Assembly: GCA_947487895.1 (NCBI GenBank)
Contig: CANKYF010000005.1
Coordinates: forward strand, 221,529 to 285,528
Length of the DNA stretch: 64,000 nt
From: an uncultured Flavobacteriaceae bacterium
GTDB lineage: Bacteria; Bacteroidota; Bacteroidia; Flavobacteriales; Flavobacteriaceae
Direction of reading: 5' to 3'
Each line of letters starts with the position of its first letter. The stretch's first letter is position 1. The notes under the pieces are model-generated. The model saw only the letters and a list, made by a program, of their open reading frames with translations, did not search any database and was not told the origin of the DNA. Shown piece after piece: positions 8,770 through 16,523 of this stretch. The translations under genes were made by a program, and so were the position numbers.

Positions 8770-9666
8770 ATGTCTTCATCTAACTTACCTGTTTTTGAAA
8801 TCTCAAATTTTGAGGATTATAATGATAGTATCAAATTTGATGACAATTTTTACATAAGAAATTTTAATGATCATGTAAATGAAAATCAATTTATTGAAAA
8901 ACCTCATGGGCATAATTTTTACCTAATTCTTCTTATTATAAAAGGCGATGGTAAACACATAATTGATTTTTTAGAATATGACGTATTTCCTGGAGCCATG
9001 TTTATTGTTTCTCCTGGACAAATCCATCAATGGATGTTATCTAAAGATGTTAATGGTTGTATACTGTTTTTTACTAAAGAGTATTTTTTACATGATTTTG
9101 ATACTGAGAAGTTGACGCGATTTCCATTTTTTAACTCCACTTTCAGTAAGCCTTTTATAAAACTAAATAAAAAGGAGACTAAGAATATTGAGGCGAAATA
9201 TGAACTTATTCACAATGAGTATAATCATCGGTCTAATAATTATCAGGAGATGATTCGTATTTACTTAAATGCTATGTTTATAGAGTTATCAAGAGTTTAT
9301 ATAAAAAGTAATCAAAATGGTTATAAATTCAATTATGATATTATTCAACTTAATCGTTTCGAAGCTTTGGTAGATAAATATTTTAAAAGACATAGACCTC
9401 TTTCCTGTTATTCAAAGAGAATGAATATTACTGAAAGGCAATTAAGTTATTTATGTAAAAAAACTGTAAACAAAACACCTTCAGAAATTTTGACTTCACG
9501 AATTATTCTTGAAGCTAAGAGACTCATAATACATTCTGATTTAACTATTTCTTCAATTGCTAACGAATTGAATTTTAATGATGATAGCTATTTTATCCGT
9601 TTGTTTAAAAAAACAACTAAACTTACACCAGAACAGTTCAGGCAGAGTCAAGTAGGTAAAACATAA
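8770..9666 (+). CDS. AraC-family transcription regulator, divergent from the Nit1C cluster
   Basis: The protein has 298 residues. The N-terminal part is a cupin-like sensor domain (FIEKPHGHNFYLILLIIKGDG, then PGAMFIVSPGQIHQWML). The C-terminal 100 residues carry two AraC helix-turn-helix units (TERQLSYLCKKTVNKTPSEI and SIANELNFNDDSYFIRLFKK, then the closing TPEQFR). It starts 361 bases from nitB and is read in the opposite direction, the usual layout for a local regulator. Nit1C clusters in Pseudomonas are described with a different regulator type, so an AraC activator here would be a replacement. The inducer, perhaps a nitrile or cyanide signal, is unknown. Confidence 0.85.
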   Translation: MSSSNLPVFEISNFEDYNDSIKFDDNFYIRNFNDHVNENQFIEKPHGHNFYLILLIIKGDGKHIIDFLEYDVFPGAMFIVSPGQIHQWMLSKDVNGCILFFTKEYFLHDFDTEKLTRFPFFNSTFSKPFIKLNKKETKNIEAKYELIHNEYNHRSNNYQEMIRIYLNAMFIELSRVYIKSNQNGYKFNYDIIQLNRFEALVDKYFKRHRPLSCYSKRMNITERQLSYLCKKTVNKTPSEILTSRIILEAKRLIIHSDLTISSIANELNFNDDSYFIRLFKKTTKLTPEQFRQSQVGKT

Positions 9667-9736
9667 TAACTATCTAATTCATATTAGTTTGGAGAATTAT
9701 TAAGTGTGTTAATAAACTTGGCAGATAAACATAGTA

Positions 9737-9770
9737 AACCCGTTAAATTTACACTTAACGGGTTCTTTTT
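9737..9770 (+). terminator. Rho-independent terminator after the AraC gene
   Basis: AACCCGTTAA (9737-9746) pairs perfectly with TTAACGGGTT (9755-9764), followed by CTTTTT. It ends the rightward AraC transcript and also lies just past the stop of the leftward LytTR gene. Confidence 0.85.
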
Positions 9771-9780
9771 ACGTAATGCA

Positions 9781-10290
9781 TTATTTAAAGTAAGACATTA
9801 AGTTCACTCTTTTAGTAGCAGATACTGCAATTTCTTCACCATTACTTAGTAAAACGCTTCCAGTTTTACCCTTACGGTAGTATTTTACAATATCATTTAC
9901 ATTAACTAAGTAAGATTTATGAATTCTAACAAAGCTATCTGTACCCAATGTTTCTTCAAAATATTTGAGAGTTTTGCTCACTAAATAGTGCTCTCCACTT
10001 CTTAGGTATATTTTGGTGTAATTATCATCAGCTTCGCAATAAACAATATCGGCTTTGTTAATTACTTCAAATCCATCTTGTAAAGGGATTAAAATTTTGC
10101 CTTTTAATCCGTTTGTTTGTGGTACTTTAGTTTTATTTTCTTCTTCTTTAGAGTTAATAACTACTAAATAGAATACTTCATTATTATTTTTATTTATTGA
10201 AGCACCGTCCAGTGCTTTAATAATATCTTCAAGATTATTTGAATTAACATCTAATACTTGAAGCATATTTTTGTTATGTAAATTTTCCAT
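9781..10290 (-). CDS. LytTR DNA-binding domain protein without a receiver domain
   Basis: The protein has 169 residues. The last 100 form a LytTR domain: KADIVYCEADDNYTKIYLRSG, then KTLKYFEETLGTDSFVRIHKSYLVNVNDIVKYYRKG and a final strand VLLSNGEEIAVSATKR. These are the hallmarks of AlgR/AgrA-type DNA binding. The first 60 residues are acidic and asparagine-rich and do not look like a phospho-acceptor receiver domain, so a classic two-component role is unlikely. No partner kinase lies nearby. More than 1 kb of non-coding DNA lies upstream, so it is probably transcribed alone. Its targets are unknown. Confidence 0.8.
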   Translation of the reverse strand: MENLHNKNMLQVLDVNSNNLEDIIKALDGASINKNNNEVFYLVVINSKEEENKTKVPQTNGLKGKILIPLQDGFEVINKADIVYCEADDNYTKIYLRSGEHYLVSKTLKYFEETLGTDSFVRIHKSYLVNVNDIVKYYRKGKTGSVLLSNGEEIAVSATKRVNLMSYFK

Positions 10291-10857
10291 AGACGTTTAT
10301 TCACTAGGTTAGTAATTGTTTTCAATAGGGTGTTTGGTTTTAAAAAATTAATTATGATTAGCTCATAAATGAGAGTCAATTATTAGTGTTAATTTTTTAT
10401 TTAAATGTTACCCTAGAAAACCTAAAAAGTTCAATTTTTAGTTTTTAGCATATTAAAAATGAAACAAATAATGTACTTAAAACTGATTTGGATTGGTAAA
10501 TAGTTGTTGGTTTAAAAACAATCCAAGCAGTAATAAGTTTTGGATTGTTCCTATAATTTTAATTACGGAAAAATCCGAAATTTAGTTTTTAATAGCATAC
10601 TAAATTGGAAACTTTTGAGAGAAAAAAGATTAGTCATAATTCTATATTGGTTTAATTTTTACTAAATACAACTTGTACTATAACTCTTAAAGTTGAGTAT
10701 TATTTTTCAACTTAATGAGCTTATTAACATTAATTTAGAACGAAACCTTTTTATTTTAGGCTCTAATTAACAGAGAAATCTGTTATATCTTTTTCAGTGC
10801 AGAATTTATTAGTATTCCAATCAAAAAAGATGCCATTTTTATGGTTTTAGTTCAAAA

Positions 10858-10896
10858 AAGAGCTTTTAATTACTAGCGCTTTGTAAAAAAGCTCTT
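10858..10896 (-). terminator. Minus-strand terminator-like stem-loop
   Basis: A ten-base perfect stem (AAGAGCTTTT with AAAAGCTCTT) closes a 19-base loop. In the leftward direction the stem is followed by TTTT. It may end leftward transcripts coming from the TPR gene or from the repeat element at 10928-11056. Confidence 0.5.
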
Positions 10897-10927
10897 AAAA
10901 ATTATATCGGATTAAAATTGTATTAGA

Positions 10928-11056
10928 AATAAAAACCCGAGATAGTTCTGGCCTCGAGTTTTTTCTGCATTTTATTTACAGAATAACCGAAGCTTAATGT
11001 GCGACGAACAGCCGCAATCAAAAATTTGTATTACGCATTTTGTTATCATGATTTCT
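10928..11056 (-). repeat. Dispersed element, copy A (about 130 bp)
   Basis: This stretch aligns by eye over its whole length with 12094-12232. Shared blocks include AATAAAAA followed by a hairpin, then an ACAGA block, then CGAAGC, and ATTTTG followed by CATGA near the right end. Read leftward, the element ends in a hairpin (AACTCGAG with CTCGGGTT, one G-T pair) followed by TTTTTATT, so a small transcript of about 130 bases could end there. The two copies lie on either side of the TPR gene. Whether this is a mobile repeat, an RNA gene or a decayed coding end is open. Confidence 0.45.
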
Positions 11057-11361
11057 ATAATATTAGTAGTTTTTTTAATTAATTTGTTACATTTTTTTTA
11101 CAAAAAAAGCACATTGCCTTTCTTCAAAATTGAATATTATTTTTAATATATTGTATTCATTAACAATAGTTTATGTTTAAATTCTAGTATTTATACATAT
11201 TTTAACATAAACGTTTATTATACCTCTGTTTTTTTAATTAAAGTTTATTAAAGAAACGTAAAAAAAGATATGTTTTAGCACGCTTTTTAACATTATAATT
11301 TACTTCTTTTTAATAAAATAACTTGCCTTCATTTAACTAAAAAACCATCTTTAGATTGTTT

Positions 11362-11928
11362 TTATAATAAGCTACTAAGCCAACTTTTTTGTGAAACTTT
11401 AGTTTGGTTTTGTTGCGTATTTTCAATGACTCTATTTTTATTGTTAGTAATTTTTCTTTTTTTACTAACTCTAGAAATCATATCATCACAGTAATGTATA
11501 AAATCATTATTCATACCAAATAGTTTAGCTTCTTGTAGGGCTTCTTCGGCCTGCTCAAATTCTTGTATAGCTTCATATAAGTAAGCTTGATTTAGCTTTA
11601 TTCCAGCTTTGTCAATACCTTTTACTGTTAAGGCAAAATCAATTAACTTTTGTGCTTCTTTATAATCTTCGTTATTAACTAATAGACTAATAAAATCTGG
11701 ATAAATAGCCGTATATTTCAAGTTAACAGCCATCGCTTCCTCAAAGAATTCTTTTGCTATTTCATTATCTCCAAGTTGCTCACTATAAACTTTTCCCATT
11801 AGGTGTAATGCTTTAACACTTTCTGGGTCAAAAGACAAAGCGTAGTTTAGAGCTTCTACAGCTTTTTCTAATTCATATGGGTAAGCTTCTATAGCTTTAA
11901 GTAAATATATATTTGTTAAGTTTTCCAT
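11362..11928 (-). CDS. TPR-repeat protein, cytoplasmic
   Basis: The protein has 188 residues with no signal peptide. Residues about 5 to 150 form four tetratricopeptide-like helix pairs (AVEALNYALSFDPESVKALHL, then AKEFFEEAMAVNLKYTAIYP, AQKLIDFALT, and QAEEALQEAKLFG). The C-terminal 40 residues are lysine-, asparagine- and glutamine-rich and probably disordered. TPRs mediate protein contacts, and no enzyme motif is present. The gene stands alone between two long non-coding stretches, each with a copy of the same dispersed element. Its partner is unknown. Confidence 0.75.
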   Translation of the reverse strand: MENLTNIYLLKAIEAYPYELEKAVEALNYALSFDPESVKALHLMGKVYSEQLGDNEIAKEFFEEAMAVNLKYTAIYPDFISLLVNNEDYKEAQKLIDFALTVKGIDKAGIKLNQAYLYEAIQEFEQAEEALQEAKLFGMNNDFIHYCDDMISRVSKKRKITNNKNRVIENTQQNQTKVSQKSWLSSLL

Positions 11929-12093
11929 TGTTTTTGCTTTTTAAATACAGATTTCTAACCAAGGTTAACATAACCTAATTCGTTAATTAATATCAAATAT
12001 TGAATATTTGAGAAATACACGTTTTGTGAATTCTTAAAACCGATTCAGATTTATATTTTTCGATTTTTAATTTCCTTAAAAATGGAAATCTGG

Positions 12094-12232
12094 AATAAAA
12101 ATCCGAAACAGTTTCTGTGCTTCGGATTCTTTCAAGGAGTATTAATCTACAGAGAAAGAACGAAGCCTCATGAGTGATTCAATATCACAATACATATTTC
12201 CAAAAGGAATATTTTGCTTTAACATGACTTCT
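12094..12232 (-). repeat. Dispersed element, copy B (about 140 bp)
   Basis: This is the partner of the element at 10928-11056. Read leftward it ends with AATCCGAA paired to TTCGGATT and then TTTTATT, a better terminator than copy A has. Just before this, the leftward frame could encode a short tail ending MRLRSFSVD and a stop, but copy A does not keep that frame, so a coding role is doubtful. Confidence 0.45.
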
Positions 12233-12245
12233 TGTTTTTTATCCT

Positions 12246-12280
12246 GAAATGTCACACTGAGCGCAGTCGAAGTGCATTTC
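12246..12280. repeat. Short palindromic intergenic repeat
   Basis: The unit begins GAAATGTCAC and ends GTGCATTTC, with CACTGAGCGCAGTCGAAGTG in the middle. Related ACTGAG/TCGAAG fragments recur in this window near 34880-35060, 49673-49702 and 58703-58790, and inside mfd near 31006-31056. Such GAGC-GAAG repeats are frequent between genes of Flavobacteriaceae. Confidence 0.6.
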
Positions 12281-12543
12281 AAGATCTAAATTATTTATTG
12301 TTGCAATTATTTATTTAGAATTGCGGTGCAAAGATGAAAACTATTTTTAAGAAAACAAATAAAAATTTTAATTTAATTTATTGATATTCAATTAATTATA
12401 TAATTTTAGAGCAATAAAATACTAGCCCGCTTTTTAGCAGATATTTGAGTTTATTGGCAAAAGTTTGTTTGTCAGTTGCTTACACTCCAAAGGCTTGTAT
12501 TTTAGTTTTTAAAATCTTTATTCAATTATTTTCAAAATTTTTC

Positions 12544-12573
12544 AAAAAAAAACGTCCAAATTTAATTTGGACG
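12544..12573 (-). terminator. Terminator of the TerB-like gene
   Basis: CGTCCAAAT (12553-12561) pairs with ATTTGGACG (12565-12573) around a three-base loop. Read leftward, nine T follow. It lies 30 bases past the TerB-like stop codon. Confidence 0.85.
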
Positions 12574-12602
12574 CTTCTAAATATGATAGTTTTAATCTTT
12601 TT

Positions 12603-13034
12603 CTACCTATTCATGTTTTTAATTGCATCCACAAAAGTGTCTAAATCAGCTTCATTACTAATTAAAGTAGAAGCTTTATCAATTATATATTTTACGTTTA
12701 CTGCATGAAACCCTAGTCCAACAGCAATCTTTTTCAAAAGTAAGTCCTCAGGCTCACCATGAATATCATCAACAAGTACCATACGCACCAAATCATATAA
12801 ACGCTCTAAACGTTCATCATATGAAACAGGCGGATTAATTGGATGTGAATTATAATCCTTTAAAATAGCATTATAATCAAGCTCACTAATATCTAATTTT
12901 CTAGCTAGTCTATCTAAAAACGCTTTTTCTTCATCAGTAATAATACCATCTGCCATAGCCACTCTTACAATAGAAGCAAAATGACTTTCGTTACGCTTTT
13001 TAAATCCACTATCAAATAAATCTGAAAACGACAT
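12603..13034 (-). CDS. TerB-family (tellurite-resistance-like) protein
   Basis: The protein has 143 residues, is all-helical and cytoplasmic. It shows the TerB pattern: ASIVRVAMADGIITDEEKAFLDRLARKLDIS in the first half, with the acidic DGxxxxEE metal-site region, and a repeat-like second half (RLYDLVRMVLVDDIHGEPEDLLLKKIAVGLGF). TerB domains bind metal ions through these acidic residues and are linked to stress responses. No other ter genes lie nearby, so a role in tellurite resistance should not be assumed. The gene has its own terminator and appears to be monocistronic. Confidence 0.8.
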   Translation of the reverse strand: MSFSDLFDSGFKKRNESHFASIVRVAMADGIITDEEKAFLDRLARKLDISELDYNAILKDYNSHPINPPVSYDERLERLYDLVRMVLVDDIHGEPEDLLLKKIAVGLGFHAVNVKYIIDKASTLISNEADLDTFVDAIKNMNR

Positions 13035-13190
13035 AAATTTCTCTTTTTTTAATGCTGCAAACGTACATATTATTTTTCATTTTTTGAAATAAATAAACTT
13101 ATAATGATATCAGGCTTTTTAGTATGAGTAAGCTTATGTCATTTAGGACTTAGCGAAAAAAAAATTGAAGATTGAATTAGGTAAATCAGA

Positions 13191-16100
13191 TTAGTTTTTA
13201 AGTAATTGTATAGGCTTATTATTAATTCCTAAAAGTAGGCCTTTTGCATTATCATCTAGTTGAATTGAAGAGAGGGTTTTAATGTTTTCAGGTATAAAAA
13301 CACCACTGGATAAAGGTTTTAAAGGTGTGAAATTAAAATTACCCTCGCCTTTTAAAAATAAACCTATAGAGGCATCTGCTCTGGTAGTTTCAATTTCAAC
13401 ATTAAACTTGTTACCGGCAATTATAATATCATCAATACCATCAGCATCAAAGTCATCTATTATTAAGTCTTGTACTGTAGAATATTGTGCTTCAGCAGGG
13501 AATGCTTTTGTTTGAAATTTACCGTTATTATTTATTAAAAAAAGTGTTTGAAATATATAGGCTTGATGTTTTTGGGATTCAAGATTTTCATCGTTTAAAA
13601 TTACCCCTAAACCTGCGTTTGCAAATGCATTATAGGTTTTGAATTTTTTAGATAATCCAGGCAGCTGTTCAGTAGAACATTCTTTGCCTCTTACAGGTAC
13701 TATTTTGTTTTTATAATTTTTAGCCAGAAAAACATCATTAGTACCATTGCTATCATAATCTGATGCAAACACATAGAATGGATTGTCTTTACTGGCTTTA
13801 AACTTATAATTTTCACCTAAATTACCCACTACAAAATCCAGATCGCCATCTAAATCAAGGTCTTTGGTTTTTATGGTATTCCACCAACCATGAGTGGCTT
13901 CTAGATTGCTGGTTGTATTTTGTCTAAAAGCCCCATTCTCAAAATTGAAAATTGTAATTGGCATCCATTCACCAACAATTATAAGTTCATTTTTAGAATC
14001 TCCATTGGTATCTGCCCAGAGTGCATCTGTAACCATACCAATGTACTCTAATTCCTTAGCTATTTTTTGGGTTACATCTATAAAAGCTCCAGAGTTGTTC
14101 TGTAAAATGAAGCTTTTTGGAGCGTTAGGGTATTTGTTAGGTGTTAAACGACCACCAATATATAGGTCTAAATCGCCATCGTTATCATAATCTAATGGCA
14201 CTATACAGCTAGTGCTTGAATTAATTTTTGGTAGTTTTTCAGAAGTTATAAAATGCCCTTTACCATTATTTAAATATAATCTGTCTTGATATTGAGTTGA
14301 GCCTTCTTCAAACTCATTGCCTCCACTAGCTACGTATAAATCTATAAATCCATCACCATTGGCATCAAAAAATAATGCAGCTGTATCTTCTTTAGACTTG
14401 TCTATTGATAAAAATTTTTGATTCGTTTTTAAAAAGGTATTGTTTGGTTTTTGAATGTATATTTCACCACTTTGATTTGCCGCTCCACCAACAAAGAAAT
14501 CTTCATAACCATCATTATTTATATCTGCGACGGTAATACAAGGGCCTTCTGTGGATAATTTATGTGGCAGCAATATTTGCTTTTCAAAATCATTAAAGTC
14601 ATTTTCTTGATGTTTAAATGGCTTATTGGAAAAAGATGTGTTAGTTATGTTTTTAAATAATGGATTAGATACTATTTTTTTGGATTGTATTGAGATGGCT
14701 TTATCATAATCTATATGTAATAGTTGATTACTTTGAATGTCAGTTAAAAAACTGGTTTTTTTATCTGGCCATACTACTTTTATAGAATCTATAGTTTGTA
14801 TTGTTGCTAGTCCAAAATGTGCTATGGGGTTAACAGATGACAAATACCCTCTAACATTTTTTAATTCATGATATTGAATGCTGTCTTTTGTATAAAGTGT
14901 GATTTTAGCTCCTAAACCAGATGTGTTTTTATCAGGGCCATTTAATTTTATATTAATGTAGTTATGTCCTGTTTGCTCTGTTGTGTTTTTATAAACAAAA
15001 GCAATATCATTAATGTTATTTACTACAAGGTCTAAATCTCCGTCGTTATCTAAATCTCCAACAGCGGCTCCATTAGAAAAGCTAATAGCATCTAACCCCC
15101 AATCTTTGGCTTTATTAGTAAATTTTAAGTTTCCGTTATTTTTATAAATGTAGTTTGATATTTTGTTTTCATTAAACAGGTTGACAATGTGATCTACATT
15201 TTCTTTTTTAGAACGTTTCTTCTTTAAATCTGATGTTACATATTCAGAAAATGTTTTAGTAGCGTCTTTATTAAAAATATCACGTCTGTAACCGTTTGAG
15301 ATAAATAAATCTCTTAATCCATCATTATCAAAATCACTTCCAATACAAGACCAACTCCAGTCTGTTTTATCAACACCTGCTAATTGGCTTATTTCACTAA
15401 AAAAGCCGTTGCCATTATTTATCTGTAGCATATTGTGCATGTATTGATAGTGGTTACCCTGTTTTAAAATATTGTAATAGCCTTCTACATTCATAGATGC
15501 CATTGTTGTTTTAGAACGTACATAATCTGAAGGTGTCATATCTAGCTCTACTATGTCTTCAAAACCATCATTATTAAAATCAACAACATCAACCCCCATT
15601 CCATAAAATGCCACATGATTGGTTAAGGATTGTAAATCTTGATTGAATGTTTTATTACCTGTATTTTTAAAAAAGTAATCGCTTTCAAAATAATCATTGG
15701 CAACATATATGTCACTAAAGCCATCATTATTCAGGTCTGAAGTAGAAAGTCCCAAACCATAAGCAAACGTTTGATTTATTCCTGAGGATTGCCCTATTTC
15801 TCTATAGGTACCATTAACATTTTCAAAGAGTTTATCTCTGTATAAAGGGCTTTGTTCTTGTTTTCCTTTTTTTATTTCATCATAGGATAGGTAAAATTTT
15901 CTAGGACGATTGATTAAATACATATCCAAATCATTATCATTATCCATGTCAAAAAATGAAGCCATCATAGAAAAACCTACATCGTTTATATTAAATGCTG
16001 CGGCTTGTTCAGAGAATGTATTGTTTTTATTATTAATATAGAGAAGATTAGCTCTTTCTGAGTTAGAGCCTTTCCATCCACCTTTACAAATGTAGATGTC

Positions 16101-16514
16101 TAAGTAACCATCACCATTAACATCTGCCATTACTACACCGTTATTCCAGCCAGAGACATGTTTTATTCCAGCAGAGTTAGTAATGTCTTCAAATTTAAAG
16201 TTGCCTTTGTTTAAATATAGTTTATTACTTACCTGGTTTCCTGTGAAGAAAATATCTGCAAGACCATCATTGTTGATGTCTCCTATAGCTACCCCACCAC
16301 CATTGTATGCATAGTTGTAGACTAAAAAAAAGTTGTTTTGGTCTTCTGTAATTTTATTATTAAATGTTATTCCCGTTTCATTGGGGGATACCCTTTTAAA
16401 TAATGTTTCTTTCTTAACATCTGCAATAACATTTTGTTTACTATCTCTTTTACAATTGTATAGAACCAAGCAAAAACATAGAGGTATAAATACAGGATGC
16501 TTTAATATGTTCAT
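13191..16514 (-). CDS. ASPIC/UnbV and FG-GAP (VCBS) repeat lipoprotein, paralogue 1
   Basis: The protein has 1107 residues. A short hydrophobic leader runs to Cys21 (LYNC), so it is probably a lipoprotein, although Asn before the Cys is unusual. Many FG-GAP/VCBS repeats of the form DINNDGLADIFFTGN run from about residue 75 to 500 and again from about 650 to 1060. Each carries a calcium-type D-x-[DN]-x-DG loop, and together they suggest two beta-propellers. Between them (about 515-600) lies an ASPIC/UnbV domain (GLGAKITLYTKD, then AHFGLATIQTIDSIKVVWPD). The protein ends the susC-susD leftward unit, 9 bases after its paralogue. It may bind glycan or protein at the cell surface; no catalytic residues are evident. 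Confidence 0.85.
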   Translation of the reverse strand: MNILKHPVFIPLCFCLVLYNCKRDSKQNVIADVKKETLFKRVSPNETGITFNNKITEDQNNFFLVYNYAYNGGGVAIGDINNDGLADIFFTGNQVSNKLYLNKGNFKFEDITNSAGIKHVSGWNNGVVMADVNGDGYLDIYICKGGWKGSNSERANLLYINNKNNTFSEQAAAFNINDVGFSMMASFFDMDNDNDLDMYLINRPRKFYLSYDEIKKGKQEQSPLYRDKLFENVNGTYREIGQSSGINQTFAYGLGLSTSDLNNDGFSDIYVANDYFESDYFFKNTGNKTFNQDLQSLTNHVAFYGMGVDVVDFNNDGFEDIVELDMTPSDYVRSKTTMASMNVEGYYNILKQGNHYQYMHNMLQINNGNGFFSEISQLAGVDKTDWSWSCIGSDFDNDGLRDLFISNGYRRDIFNKDATKTFSEYVTSDLKKKRSKKENVDHIVNLFNENKISNYIYKNNGNLKFTNKAKDWGLDAISFSNGAAVGDLDNDGDLDLVVNNINDIAFVYKNTTEQTGHNYINIKLNGPDKNTSGLGAKITLYTKDSIQYHELKNVRGYLSSVNPIAHFGLATIQTIDSIKVVWPDKKTSFLTDIQSNQLLHIDYDKAISIQSKKIVSNPLFKNITNTSFSNKPFKHQENDFNDFEKQILLPHKLSTEGPCITVADINNDGYEDFFVGGAANQSGEIYIQKPNNTFLKTNQKFLSIDKSKEDTAALFFDANGDGFIDLYVASGGNEFEEGSTQYQDRLYLNNGKGHFITSEKLPKINSSTSCIVPLDYDNDGDLDLYIGGRLTPNKYPNAPKSFILQNNSGAFIDVTQKIAKELEYIGMVTDALWADTNGDSKNELIIVGEWMPITIFNFENGAFRQNTTSNLEATHGWWNTIKTKDLDLDGDLDFVVGNLGENYKFKASKDNPFYVFASDYDSNGTNDVFLAKNYKNKIVPVRGKECSTEQLPGLSKKFKTYNAFANAGLGVILNDENLESQKHQAYIFQTLFLINNNGKFQTKAFPAEAQYSTVQDLIIDDFDADGIDDIIIAGNKFNVEIETTRADASIGLFLKGEGNFNFTPLKPLSSGVFIPENIKTLSSIQLDDNAKGLLLGINNKPIQLLKN

Positions 16515-16523
16515 GTTTAAAAG

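Larger units (their letters stand above)
10291..11361. other. Long AT-rich intergenic region, no convincing gene
   Basis: I found no plausible coding frame in these 1071 bases. Two structures stand out. AAGAGCTTTT (10858-10867) pairs with AAAAGCTCTT (10887-10896); read leftward, T-rich sequence follows, so it resembles a minus-strand terminator. The second is the dispersed element at 10928-11056, described separately. The rest is low-complexity AT-rich sequence; an untranslated leader for the LytTR gene or small RNAs cannot be excluded. Confidence 0.5.
11929..12602. other. Intergenic region with repeat elements
   Basis: No convincing gene is seen in these 674 bases. The stretch contains the dispersed element at 12094-12232, a palindromic intergenic repeat at 12246-12280, and the terminator of the TerB-like gene at 12544-12573. 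The short open frames here lack homology signals and codon bias. Confidence 0.5.

Noticed and set aside
12445..12708. An 87-residue hydrophobic open frame on the plus strand
   Set aside because: It overlaps the TerB-like gene end and runs through its terminator hairpin; the hydrophobicity comes from T-rich DNA.
12603..13034. Tellurite-resistance locus
   Set aside because: Only a single TerB-like gene is present, with no terC, terD or terZ neighbours.
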